Source: Nocardioides humilatus (GTDB lineage: Bacteria; Actinomycetota; Actinomycetes; Propionibacteriales; Nocardioidaceae). Taken from it: a stretch of DNA of 64,000 bases. A program made the translations under genes and the position numbers. Position 1 is the first letter of the stretch. Every line of letters starts with the position of its first letter. Location of the stretch: positions 1 to 64,000 of the forward strand of contig NZ_VUJV01000004.1 of NCBI RefSeq assembly GCF_008373755.1, given 5' to 3'. A model generated the notes under the pieces. It was not told where the DNA came from and searched no databases. It saw nothing but the letters and a program-made list of their open reading frames with translations. Shown here piece by piece: positions 24,343-32,264 of this stretch.

Positions 24343-25338
24343 TCACCGTCCATCGATCGCGATCTCCCTGCGGTCACCGAAGATGCCTTGTGGTCGGTAG
24401 ATCATCAGCAGCATCAGGCCGAGACCGGTCACGATGAACCGGACCAGGCTGGCCTGCGTGTCGGTCATCAGCCACGTCGGCAGGATCGGGTCGGCGCCGT
24501 CGGTCAGCTGGTTGAAGATCGAGCCGAGGCCCGCGATCAGGAACCAGAAGATGATCGAGCCGACGACCGGCCCGAGCACCCGGGCCGCGCCGCCGATGAG
24601 CAGCGCGGTGTAGGCGAAGAAGGTGATGTTGGTCGAGTAGTCGCTCGGCACGACCGAGGCCTGCTTGAGGGCCAGGAAGAGACCCGCGAGTCCACCGAAC
24701 ATGCCGCCCAGGACCAGCGCCTGCATCTTGTAGGCGAAGACGTTCTTACCGAGCGAGCGCACTGCGTCCTCGTCCTCACGGATCGAGCGGAGCACGCGAC
24801 CCCACGGGCTGCGCATCAGGAGCCAGACCAGCAGGCAGCCCAGTGCGACCAGTGTCCAGCCCACCGTGACCGACCACAGGTCGTCCTTGCTGAACCGAAG
24901 GATGCCCAGGTCCAGCTCACCGCTGTAGGGGTTCATGTCCTTATAGGTCTTGGCGTAGCCGGTGATCCCGTTGGAGCCACCGAACTGCTCCTTGAACTCG
25001 ACCGACCCGAAGATCAGCCGGAGGATCTCGGCTGTCGCGATCGTGACGATCGCGAGGTAGTCGGCACGTAGTCGCAGGGTCGGCACGCCGAGCACGATCG
25101 CCAACAGGATCGGCGCCAGGAACGACATGACGATGCCGAGCCAGAACGGTAGATCGGCCATCACCGTCGTGACCGCCAGCCCGTAGGCCGCGACGGACAT
25201 GAAGCCTGCCTGACCGAAGTTGAGCAGCCCGGTGTAGCCGAAGTGGATGTTGAGGCCGATGGCTGCGAGCGCGAACACGATCGCGTTGGGGCCGAGAGCC
25301 TGGGTCAGTGCGGCACGGAGCACGTCCATGAGGTCCAT
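24343..25338 (-). CDS. livM: Branched-chain amino-acid ABC transporter permease LivM
   Basis: 331 residues with about nine hydrophobic helices. GYTGLLNFGQAGFMSVAAYG near the N terminus is the LivM signature, and SPWGRVLRSIREDEDAVRSLGKN is the EAA-like cytoplasmic loop that contacts the ATPases. GGAGGAG lies 6-7 nt before the ATG. It forms the inner-membrane channel with LivH. Confidence 0.92.
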   Translation of the reverse strand: MDLMDVLRAALTQALGPNAIVFALAAIGLNIHFGYTGLLNFGQAGFMSVAAYGLAVTTVMADLPFWLGIVMSFLAPILLAIVLGVPTLRLRADYLAIVTIATAEILRLIFGSVEFKEQFGGSNGITGYAKTYKDMNPYSGELDLGILRFSKDDLWSVTVGWTLVALGCLLVWLLMRSPWGRVLRSIREDEDAVRSLGKNVFAYKMQALVLGGMFGGLAGLFLALKQASVVPSDYSTNITFFAYTALLIGGAARVLGPVVGSIIFWFLIAGLGSIFNQLTDGADPILPTWLMTDTQASLVRFIVTGLGLMLLMIYRPQGIFGDRREIAIDGR

Positions 25339-25351
25339 GAGATCTCCTCCC

Positions 25352-26734
25352 TCACCCGATCCGCTCGCGGCGGCCGAGGATGCCTTGCGGTCTCACCAGC
25401 AAGATGAGCACGAGGACGACGAGCGCGCCGACCTCCTTGATCGACGACGGCACCCCGAAGAGCGGCCCGACCTCCACGATGATCCCGATGATCATCGAGC
25501 CGATGAGCGCGCCCCAGATGGTGCCGAGACCACCGAGCGTGACCGCAGCGAAGACGAGCAGCAGCAGTTTGAAGCCCATCAGGAAGTTGACCTGGCTGTT
25601 GACGGCGAGCAGGACCCCGGCGAGCCCGCTCATTGCCGTGCCCAGCACCCACGCCGTACTGATCACGCTGTCGACCCTCATGCCCGACGACGCCGCCAGG
25701 GCAGGGTTGTCGGAGACCGCGCGCATCGCCTTGCCCATGCGGGTCTTCATCATCGCGACGCACACACCGGCGATGGCCACCGTCGCGATCAGGATGATCG
25801 CGATCTCCTTGTCGGCCAGCTTGATGATGCCGAAGTCGTGAGCGCCCTGAGTCGTGTACTGCGACAGCGTCTTGGTGGAGCTGGAGTAGATGTACTGGAA
25901 GATGCTGCGCAGGAAGAGCCCGAAACCGATGGACACGATCATCATCGCGATCAGACCGGTGCCGCGCCGTCGCAAGGGCGCCCACAGACCCTTGTCCTGG
26001 GCCCACCCGAATCCCGCGGAAAGCAGCACCGCCACCAGTCCCGCGAGGATCACCGGGAGACCCACGCTGCGGTTGAACGTGTAGGTCAGGACGCCACCGA
26101 GCGTGATCAGCTCGCCGTGAGCGAAGTTGGTGAGGCCCGTCGTACCGAAGATCAGCGACAGGCCGAGGGCCGCCAGAGCGACGATCAGGCCGAACTTGAT
26201 GCCCGAGGCGAGGCTCTGGGCGAGCTTGTCGCCGAACGACGCTTTCTCGCCCTTGGTCGCACCGATCGGGAAGTCGACGTAGGTCGGCGCCATCAGCCGC
26301 ATCTTGACCGGGTCGGACTGGTTGCTGCCGTTGAGGTTGATGCCGTCGGGGAGCGTGTCCTCGTCGAGCTCGACGGTGTAGGTGTCGAGCGCCTCGACGG
26401 GGATGAACGCCAGTCCCGTCGCATCGGTGACGGCACTGCCGACCTCGGCTCCCGAGCTGTCGATGACCGTCAGGGTGACGCCCTCCAGGGGACGTCCCTT
26501 CGGGAACTCCTTGCTCTTGTCCGAGGAGTTCACGAGCGTCACGGCGATGCCGGGCCCGGACGGCTTCACCGGCTCCTCGGTCGTCACGTCGGTCGGCGTG
26601 GCCGTGGAATCCACGGTCGCGCTGCTCGACTCACTCGGACTCTCCGACGGCGTCGGATCGTCGTCAGCGAATGCTGCCGTCGGGATCGCCAGGATGAATC
26701 CGGCAATCAGCAGCGCCAACCAGCGCAGTCCCAC
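25352..26734 (-). CDS. livH: Branched-chain amino-acid ABC transporter permease LivH with N-terminal extracytoplasmic domain
   Basis: 460 residues, about 160 longer than a usual LivH. Residues 1-23 are a signal-peptide-like helix ending AAFADDD. Residues 24-60 are a Ser/Thr/Pro linker. Residues about 60-150 form a beta-sandwich-like unit (LEGVTLTVIDSSGAEVGSAV, then DATGLAFIPV) resembling carboxypeptidase-regulatory/CnaB domains. The permease follows from residue 165, with GTTGLTNFAHGELITLGG (LivH signature) and TRMGKAMRAVSDNPALAASSG (EAA loop). The GTG has AGGGGGAG 6 nt upstream. First gene of livHMGF, downstream of a good promoter and a hairpin. The extra domain would lie outside the membrane, where the LivK receptor docks. 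Confidence 0.9.
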   Translation of the reverse strand: MGLRWLALLIAGFILAIPTAAFADDDPTPSESPSESSSATVDSTATPTDVTTEEPVKPSGPGIAVTLVNSSDKSKEFPKGRPLEGVTLTVIDSSGAEVGSAVTDATGLAFIPVEALDTYTVELDEDTLPDGINLNGSNQSDPVKMRLMAPTYVDFPIGATKGEKASFGDKLAQSLASGIKFGLIVALAALGLSLIFGTTGLTNFAHGELITLGGVLTYTFNRSVGLPVILAGLVAVLLSAGFGWAQDKGLWAPLRRRGTGLIAMMIVSIGFGLFLRSIFQYIYSSSTKTLSQYTTQGAHDFGIIKLADKEIAIILIATVAIAGVCVAMMKTRMGKAMRAVSDNPALAASSGMRVDSVISTAWVLGTAMSGLAGVLLAVNSQVNFLMGFKLLLLVFAAVTLGGLGTIWGALIGSMIIGIIVEVGPLFGVPSSIKEVGALVVLVLILLVRPQGILGRRERIG

Positions 26735-26757
26735 TCGCGGCTCCCCCTAGATCTGGT

Positions 26758-26779
26758 CGCGAGGTGCCGACACCTCGCG
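26758..26779 (-). promoter_or_regulatory. Perfect inverted repeat in the livH leader (operator or attenuator)
   Basis: CGCGAGGTG and CACCTCGCG are exact reverse complements separated by CCGA. The element starts about 5 nt after the expected transcription start and ends 24 nt before the livH GTG. It may be a repressor site or an RNA hairpin. Confidence 0.6.
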
Positions 26780-26790
26780 GAGCAGGCAGC

Positions 26791-26820
26791 ACTATATGCA
26801 CCAGAAGGATCTGCGGTCAT
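26791..26820 (-). promoter_or_regulatory. Promoter of the livHMGF operon
   Basis: On the minus strand the -10 is TATAGT (26796-26791) and the -35 is ATGACC (26820-26815), 18 bp apart. This is the best sigma-70-like promoter I see in the window. Confidence 0.6.
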
Positions 26821-26898
26821 TGCCCCAGGGCCGTTGACACACAATCGTGACGCTGGGGGTCACGGCGCGAAATCGTCCGCTCCTGGATCTGGGCAGCG

Positions 26899-27498
26899 TC
26901 AGGAGGCTCCGCCCGGCACCCCGTGGGTCACGACGCCCTCGGCGACCTGGCGCATCGACATGCGCAGGTCCATCGCCGTCTTCTGGATCCAGCGGAACGC
27001 CTCGGGCTCGGTGAGGGAGAGCTGCTCCTGCAAGATTCCCTTCGCCCGGTCGACCGCCTTGCGGGTGTCGAGGGCCTCCTTGAGGTCGGTGACCTCCGCC
27101 TCGAGCAGGGCGATCTCGGCGAACCGGCTCACCGCCATCTCGATCGCCGGCACCAGGTCGGACTGCGTGAACGGCTTCACCAGGTAGGACATGGCCCCCG
27201 CGTCGCGTGCCCGCTCGACCAGGTCGCGCTGCGAGAACGCCGTCAGCATCACGACCGGAGCGATCCGCTTGCCCGCGATCGCCTCCGCCGCCGCGATCCC
27301 GTCGAGCACCGGCATCTTCACGTCGAGGATGACCAGGTCGGGCCGCAGCTCCTCAGCCAGCTCGATCGCCTTCGCGCCGTCACCCGCCTGCCCGACGACG
27401 TCGTAACCCTCCTCCGCCAGCATCTCGGCGAGATCCATCCGGATCAGGGTCTCGTCCTCAGCGATGACGACGGTGCGGGGAGCGGGCGTCTCGGTCAC
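26899..27498 (-). CDS. ANTAR-domain response regulator (PdtaR-like antiterminator)
   Basis: 199 residues from a GTG that lies 6 nt after TACCCT; a TTG 6 nt further out was rejected. Receiver domain: acidic pocket AEDE near residue 15, phospho-acceptor Asp in VILDVKMPVLDG near residue 57, and conserved Lys in LVKPF. The ANTAR domain (about residues 125-190) has the coiled linker LLEAEVTDLKEAL, then KAVDRAKGILQ and EAFRWIQKTAMDLRMSM, which bind RNA and prevent termination. M. tuberculosis PdtaR (Rv1626) has the same layout and is phosphorylated by PdtaS; no PdtaS-like kinase is adjacent here. Confidence 0.92.
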   Translation of the reverse strand: MTETPAPRTVVIAEDETLIRMDLAEMLAEEGYDVVGQAGDGAKAIELAEELRPDLVILDVKMPVLDGIAAAEAIAGKRIAPVVMLTAFSQRDLVERARDAGAMSYLVKPFTQSDLVPAIEMAVSRFAEIALLEAEVTDLKEALDTRKAVDRAKGILQEQLSLTEPEAFRWIQKTAMDLRMSMRQVAEGVVTHGVPGGAS

Positions 27499-27504
27499 GG
27501 GCAA

Positions 27505-27510
27505 AGGGTA
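27505..27510 (-). promoter_or_regulatory. Putative -10 element of the ANTAR regulator (TACCCT)
   Basis: TACCCT on the minus strand ends 6 nt before the GTG at 27498; no ribosome binding site intervenes, so the mRNA is probably leaderless. Confidence 0.5.
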
Positions 27511-27574
27511 TCTGTCGCAACGTTACGACCGGATGTCACCCGCAGGGGTGCCCTCGGCTAGGGTTTCCGGCTGA

Positions 27575-27660
27575 GCCGGGTTGGCGGAATGGCAGACGCG
27601 ATGGTCTCAAACACCATTGTCCGAGAGGGCGTGTGGGTTCGAATCCCACACCCGGCACCA
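27575..27660 (+). tRNA. tRNA-Leu (anticodon CAA)
   Basis: Acceptor stem GCCGGGT (27575-27581) pairs with ACCCGGC (27650-27656), with discriminator A and an encoded CCA (27658-27660). The anticodon arm is ATGGT-CTCAAAC-ACCAT, giving anticodon CAA, which reads UUG. A variable arm (TGTCCGAGAGGGC region) and a TTCGAAT T-loop are present, as expected for a class II leucine tRNA. TAGGGT at 27559-27564 is a possible -10. Confidence 0.95.
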
Positions 27661-27704
27661 ATAGTGAGCCCGTTCCGTCGGGCCTGTCTCGCAACATTCG
27701 AGTC

Positions 27705-28484
27705 ATGCCACACGTGCGACCTGCTGAGACGGTCGAGTCCGCGCTGCGTTCCTCCGACGCAGGCATGCGCGATGCCGACAACGCCGCCCTCCACGGCGTC
27801 GCCATCAAGACGATCCGTCGTTGGCGCCGGCTCTACCAAAGGCGCGGCCTTTCCCGCGGACAGCAGCACACCTCTGTTGCCTGCCCCATCTGCGACGACG
27901 GACACCTGGACGAGTCGGCGTACGCCGAACTCCTGGGTTGGTACCTCGGCGACGGGCACATCAGCGCCGGGCGACGCGGGGTGTTCAACCTGCACGTATT
28001 CAATGATGCCAAGTACGCCGCCAACAACGATCACCTCCAAACTCTGATGGCGACCGTCAAACCCGGCGGCCGCCCCCACACTCGGATGGCGCCCGGTTGC
28101 GTCATCACGACGACGTCGTGGAAACACTGGCCATGCCTCTTCCCTCAGCACGGCCCGGGCCGCAAGCACGAGCGCCCGATCGCGCTGGAAGACTGGCAGC
28201 GTCGGATCGTCGAGGCCCACCCTGGGCCGTTCCTGCGGGGGCTCTTCCACTCCGACGGTTGCCGCACCATCAACTCAACCCGCCGCCTCGTCGCCGGCGA
28301 GACGAAGCTCTATCTCTATCCGCGGTGGCAGTTCTGTAACGCGTCCGACGACATCAGGGAACTGTGCTGCTGGGCGCTCGACCTCGTCGACATCGCGTGG
28401 CGACAGTCCGATGTCCGCGTCATCAGCGTCTCCAGGCGCGAGGCCGTCGCCGCGCTCGACGAACTCATCGGCCTGAAGTCGTGA
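27705..28484 (+). CDS. Free-standing HTH-LAGLIDADG protein
   Basis: 259 residues. An N-terminal helix-turn-helix-like segment (residues 18-48, GVAIKTIRRWRRLYQRRGL) is followed by CPIC and two LAGLIDADG helices: ELLGWYLGDGHIS (75-87) and FLRGLFHSDGCR (176-187), each ending in the metal-binding acidic residue. Two motifs mean a monomeric pseudo-dimer, as in single-chain homing endonucleases. No intron or intein surrounds it, and it follows tRNA-Leu by 44 bp. AACATT ends 6 nt before the ATG. Its base use looks less GC-rich than the neighbours. It could be an active nuclease, a domesticated DNA-binding regulator (as WhiA is), or a decaying selfish gene. Confidence 0.75.
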   Translation: MPHVRPAETVESALRSSDAGMRDADNAALHGVAIKTIRRWRRLYQRRGLSRGQQHTSVACPICDDGHLDESAYAELLGWYLGDGHISAGRRGVFNLHVFNDAKYAANNDHLQTLMATVKPGGRPHTRMAPGCVITTTSWKHWPCLFPQHGPGRKHERPIALEDWQRRIVEAHPGPFLRGLFHSDGCRTINSTRRLVAGETKLYLYPRWQFCNASDDIRELCCWALDLVDIAWRQSDVRVISVSRREAVAALDELIGLKS

Positions 28485-28504
28485 CGCATGCGCGGGCCGC
28501 TGCC

Positions 28505-28510
28505 TAGGCT
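28505..28510 (+). promoter_or_regulatory. Putative -10 element of a leaderless promoter (TAGGCT)
   Basis: TAGGCT ends 6 nt before the GTG at 28517, in a 32-bp gap between genes. Confidence 0.5.
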
Positions 28511-28516
28511 GCCGGA

Positions 28517-29293
28517 GTGACCATGCGCACCGAACGGTCCGACAGGTGGGTCAGGGGCTTCGTGGGCGACACGGCGGTCGTCGACAGCCGCGACGCGCTG
28601 CTCTTCTGGGAGCCGGCGTTCCCGGTGCCGGGCTACGCCTTCCCGCGAGACGACGTACGCACCGACCTCCTCCGGCCATCGGCGAAGGAGCGGGTCGAGC
28701 GCTCGTTCTTCGGACCGAAGGGACCCACCAGCACTGTGTACGACGTCATGGTCGGCGACCGCACGATCGAAGCTGCCGCGTGGGTCCGCGACGACCCGGC
28801 GATCGACGACCGGCTCGTGCTCACCTGGCAGCCGGGCGCCTTCGACCGGTGGCTTGAGGAGGACGAGGAGGTGTTCGCCCACCCGCGCGACCCCTACAAG
28901 CGGGTCGACGCGATGCCGAGCTCGCGCCACGTCCAGGTCGCGATCGGTGGGACCGTCGTCGCCGAGAGCCGCTCCCCCGTGCTGCTCTTCGAGACCCACC
29001 TCCCGACGCGCTACTACTTCGCCCGCGAGGACGTCCGGCTCGATCTGCTGTCCCCGAGCGGCAACCGCAGCGACTGTCCCTACAAGGGCCACGCGGAGGA
29101 CTACTGGAGCGTGCCCGGGGTGCGCGACGCCGACAACGTGGCGTGGTCCTACGCCGACCCGGTGCCGGCCGTCGGCCTGATCGCCGATCGGATCGCGTTC
29201 TACAACGAGCTCGTTGACATCACCGTCGACGGCGTACCGCAGGTCCGGCCCGAATCGATCTTCAGCAAGCGCGGCAACCGACCGGTCGAGTGA
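28517..29293 (+). CDS. Tandem DUF427 protein
   Basis: 258 residues made of two DUF427 domains. Each has a strand pattern of the type VVAESRSPVLLFETHLPTRYYFAREDV, followed by CPYKGHAEDYWSV in the second copy (about residues 195-207). In the first copy the corresponding site reads FFGPKGPTSTVYDV and has lost Cys, Tyr and Lys. DUF427 proteins are small beta-barrel proteins without an established activity. The GTG is preceded by a TANNNT element rather than a ribosome binding site; an in-frame ATG two codons later is the alternative. Converges with pyk, 3 nt between stops. Confidence 0.85.
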   Translation: MTMRTERSDRWVRGFVGDTAVVDSRDALLFWEPAFPVPGYAFPRDDVRTDLLRPSAKERVERSFFGPKGPTSTVYDVMVGDRTIEAAAWVRDDPAIDDRLVLTWQPGAFDRWLEEDEEVFAHPRDPYKRVDAMPSSRHVQVAIGGTVVAESRSPVLLFETHLPTRYYFAREDVRLDLLSPSGNRSDCPYKGHAEDYWSVPGVRDADNVAWSYADPVPAVGLIADRIAFYNELVDITVDGVPQVRPESIFSKRGNRPVE

Positions 29294-29296
29294 CCC

Positions 29297-30757
29297 TCAG
29301 CGCCGTCGATAGGCGGGCGCGACCTCATTGATCGCGTCGCCCATCCGGTGGATCCGCAGCGCGTTGGTCGACCCGGGGATCCCCGGCGGGCTGCCGGCGA
29401 CGATGACGACGAGGTCACCTTCGCGCACCCGGCCGATGCGCAACAGTTCTTCGTCGACCTGACGCACCATCTCGTCGGTGTGCTCGACGGTCTTGGTCTG
29501 GAAGGCCTCGACCCCCCAGGTCATCGACAGCTGGGAGCGGCTGCGGGCCTCGGGCGTGAAAGCGAGCACCGGGATCGGGCTGCGCAGCCGGGCGAGGCGG
29601 CGGGCGGAGTCACCGGACTGGGTGAAGGCGACGACGTACTTGGCCTCGGTCCGGTGGGCGACCTCCTCAGCCGCCTTGGTGATGATGCCGGCGCGGGTGT
29701 GGGGGTCCCACTCGATGCGGCCGAAGCGGCTGAAGGTCTCGTCGGAGAGCGCGTGCTCCTCGGTTGCCGTGATGATCCGCGCCATCGTCTCGACGGTGTG
29801 GATCGGGTGCTCGCCCACGCTGGTCTCACCGGAGAGCATCACCGCATCGGCTCCGTCGAGCACCGCGTTGGCGACGTCGCTGGCCTCGGCGCGGGTGGGC
29901 GCAGGGTTGGCGACCATCGACTCGAGCATCTGGGTCGCGACGATGACCGGCTTGGCCGCGCGCCGCGCAGCCACGATGACCTTCTTCTGGAGGAACGGCA
30001 CCTCCTCCAGCGGGCACTCGACGCCGAGGTCGCCACGAGCCACCATGAAACCGTCGAACGCCTCGACGACCTCGTCGAGGTTCTCGATCGCCTGGGGCTT
30101 CTCGATCTTCGCGATGATCGGGAGCATCACTCCCTCTTCGCGCATGATCTTGCGGACGTCTTCGGCGTCGCTCGCGTTGCGCACGAAGCTCAACGCGATG
30201 TAGTCGACGCCCAGCCGCAACGCGAAGCGCAGGTCGTCGGTGTCCTTGGTGGACAGCGCCGGCACGGAGACCGCCACGCCCGGCAGGTTGATGCCCTTGT
30301 TGTTGCTGACCGGGCCGCCGACGAGCACCTCGGTCTCGACGTCGGTGTCGGTCACCGACACCACGCGGAGCCGGACCTTGCCGTCGTCGATCAGCAGCGG
30401 GTCACCGGGGGCGACGTCGCCGGGCAGCCCCTTGTACGTCGTCCCGCAGATCTTGTCGTCGCCCATGACGTCGCGCGTGGTGATCGTCCACCGCTGGCTC
30501 CGCTTGAGGGTCACCGGGCCGTCGGTGAACCGCTCGAGCCGGATCTTGGGCCCCTGGAGGTCGGCGAGGATCGCCACCCCGTGCCCGCTCGCGTCCGACG
30601 CCTCCCGCACCAGGCGGTAGACCTCGGCATGGTCAGCATGAGCGCCGTGGCTCATGTTCATCCGGGCGACGTCCATGCCCGCATAGACGAGCTCGCGGAT
30701 CCGACGCTCCGAACTGGTCGCCGGTCCCAGCGTGCACACGATCTTGGCTCTCCGCAC
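29297..30757 (-). CDS. pyk: Pyruvate kinase
   Basis: 486 residues, usual bacterial length. It converts phosphoenolpyruvate and ADP to pyruvate and ATP. Visible motifs: RRAKIVCTLGPATSS at the N terminus, MNMSHGAHADH, the catalytic-lysine segment IIAKIEKPQAIENLD, MVARGDLGVECP (metal-binding Glu/Asp) and VATQMLESM. The C-terminal domain (EARSRSQLSMTWGVEAF) is present. The GTG lies 6 nt after TAGGGT, with 37 bp to the gltD stop, so it has its own promoter and need not be co-transcribed with gltBD. Confidence 0.96.
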   Translation of the reverse strand: MRRAKIVCTLGPATSSERRIRELVYAGMDVARMNMSHGAHADHAEVYRLVREASDASGHGVAILADLQGPKIRLERFTDGPVTLKRSQRWTITTRDVMGDDKICGTTYKGLPGDVAPGDPLLIDDGKVRLRVVSVTDTDVETEVLVGGPVSNNKGINLPGVAVSVPALSTKDTDDLRFALRLGVDYIALSFVRNASDAEDVRKIMREEGVMLPIIAKIEKPQAIENLDEVVEAFDGFMVARGDLGVECPLEEVPFLQKKVIVAARRAAKPVIVATQMLESMVANPAPTRAEASDVANAVLDGADAVMLSGETSVGEHPIHTVETMARIITATEEHALSDETFSRFGRIEWDPHTRAGIITKAAEEVAHRTEAKYVVAFTQSGDSARRLARLRSPIPVLAFTPEARSRSQLSMTWGVEAFQTKTVEHTDEMVRQVDEELLRIGRVREGDLVVIVAGSPPGIPGSTNALRIHRMGDAINEVAPAYRRR

Positions 30758-30763
30758 GGGAGA

Positions 30764-30769
30764 ACCCTA
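30764..30769 (-). promoter_or_regulatory. Putative -10 element of leaderless pyk promoter (TAGGGT)
   Basis: TAGGGT on the minus strand ends 6 nt before the pyk GTG, with no ribosome binding site between. Confidence 0.5.
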
Positions 30770-30794
30770 TCGGGCAATTGGAACGTTCAGACCG

Positions 30795-32264
30795 TCAGAC
30801 CACGAGCGGACGTGCAGTGGGCGGGATCGGCGCCGGAAGCGTGGTCGAGCCGGTGAGGTACTTGTCGACCGCAGCGGCGGCCGCGCGACCCTCAGCGATC
30901 GCCCACACGATCAGCGACTGGCCCCGACCCGCGTCACCAGCGACGAAGACGCCGTCGACCGACGACATGTAGCCGTTGTCGCGGACCACGTTGCTGCGCG
31001 GGTCGAGGTCGACACCGAGCTGCTCGACGAGACCCGGGCCCTGCGGACCCAAGAAGCCCATGGCGAACAGCACCAGGTCGGCCGGGATCTCGCGCTCGGT
31101 GCCCTCGATCTCGACCAGCTGGCCGCCCTCGAACTTCACGTCGACGAGCTGCAGCGCGCGGACGTTGCCGTCGGCGTCGCCGAGGAACTGCTTGGTCGAG
31201 ACCGAGTAGACCCGGTCGCCAGCCTCCTCGTGCGCGGACGAGACGCGGAAGATCATCGGGTAGGTCGGCCAGGGCTGTCCGTCGGGACGGCCCTCCGGCG
31301 GCTCGGGCATGATCTCGAGCTGCGTGATCGAGGCGGCACCCTGACGGGTCGACGTGCCGAGGCAGTCGGCGCCGGTGTCACCGCCACCGATGATGACGAC
31401 GTGCTTGCCGTCCGCTCGGATCTGGCCCTCGACGCTCTCCCCCAGCGCGACGCGGTTGGCCTGCGGGAGGAACTCCATCGCCTGGTGGATGCCCGCGAGC
31501 TCACGGCCCGGAACCGGCAGGTCACGCGCAACGGTGGCGCCGATGGCGAGCACCACGGCGTCGTAGCGGTCCTTGAGCGCGTCGCCGGTCAGGTCACCCG
31601 AGCCGACCTCGACGCCGGAACGGAAGACCGTGCCCTCGCGCTTCATCTGCTCGATGCGACGGTCGACGTGCTGCTTCTCCATCTTGAACTCGGGGATGCC
31701 GTAGCGGAGCAGACCGCCGGGCTTGTCCTCGCGCTCGTAGACGGCGACGGTGTGGCCGGCGCGGGTCAGCTGCTGGGCAGCGGCCAGACCCGCAGGGCCC
31801 GAGCCGACGACCGCGACGGTCTTGCCCGAGAGCCACTCCGGCGGCTGCGGGGACACGAAGCCCGAGTCCCACGCTTTGTCGATGATCGAGACCTCGACGT
31901 TCTTGATCGTCACCGCGGGCTGGTTGATGCCCAGCACGCAGGCGGTCTCGCAGGGCGCCGGGCACAGGCGACCGGTGAACTCCGGGAAGTTGTTGGTCGC
32001 GTGGAGCCGCTCGATCGCCGCCTGCCAGTCGTCGCGCCAGACCAGGTCGTTCCACTCCGGGATGATGTTGCCCAGCGGGCAGCCCTGGTGGCAGAACGGG
32101 ATGCCGCAGTCCATGCAGCGTCCGGCCTGCTCGACGATGATCGGCAGCAGGGCGCGGCCCGCCCCTCCGGGGTAGACCTCCTGCCAGTCCTGGACCCGCT
32201 CGTCGACGGGACGACGCTCCGCGACCTCACGGGTGGACTTCATGAAGCCCTTCGGGTCAGCCAT
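30795..32264 (-). CDS. gltD: Glutamate synthase small subunit
   Basis: 489 residues from the ATG at 32264, which overlaps the end of gltB by 8 nt; a 606-residue version starting inside gltB was rejected. It is an FAD/Fe-S reductase passing electrons from NADPH to Glt[18 protein letters not shown] and [12 protein letters not shown] hold the two 4Fe-4S clusters. [13 protein letters not shown] is the FAD site and [13 protein letters not shown] the NADPH site. The C-terminal [20 protein letters not shown] closes the FAD domain. Confidence 0.96.
   Translation of the reverse strand: MADPKGFMKSTREVAERRPVDERVQDWQEVYPGGAGRALLPIIVEQAGRCMDCGIPFCHQGCPLGNIIPEWNDLVWRDDWQAAIERLHATNNFPEFTGRLCPAPCETACVLGINQPAVTIKNVEVSIIDKAWDSGFVSPQPPEWLSGKTVAVVGSGPAGLAAAQQLTRAGHTVAVYEREDKPGGLLRYGIPEFKMEKQHVDRRIEQMKREGTVFRSGVEVGSGDLTGDALKDRYDAVVLAIGATVARDLPVPGRELAGIHQAMEFLPQANRVALGESVEGQIRADGKHVVIIGGGDTGADCLGTSTRQGAASITQLEIMPEPPEGRPDGQPWPTYPMIFRVSSAHEEAGDRVYSVSTKQFLGDADGNVRALQLVDVKFEGGQLVEIEGTEREIPADLVLFAMGFLGPQGPGLVEQLGVDLDPRSNVVRDNGYMSSVDGVFVAGDAGRGQSLIVWAIAEGRAAAAAVDKYLTGSTTLPAPIPPTARPLVV

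Noticed and set aside
27575-28516. tRNA-Leu as the attachment site of an integrated element
   Set aside because: No copy of the tRNA 3' end appears after the LAGLIDADG gene, and no integrase or phage gene lies nearby.
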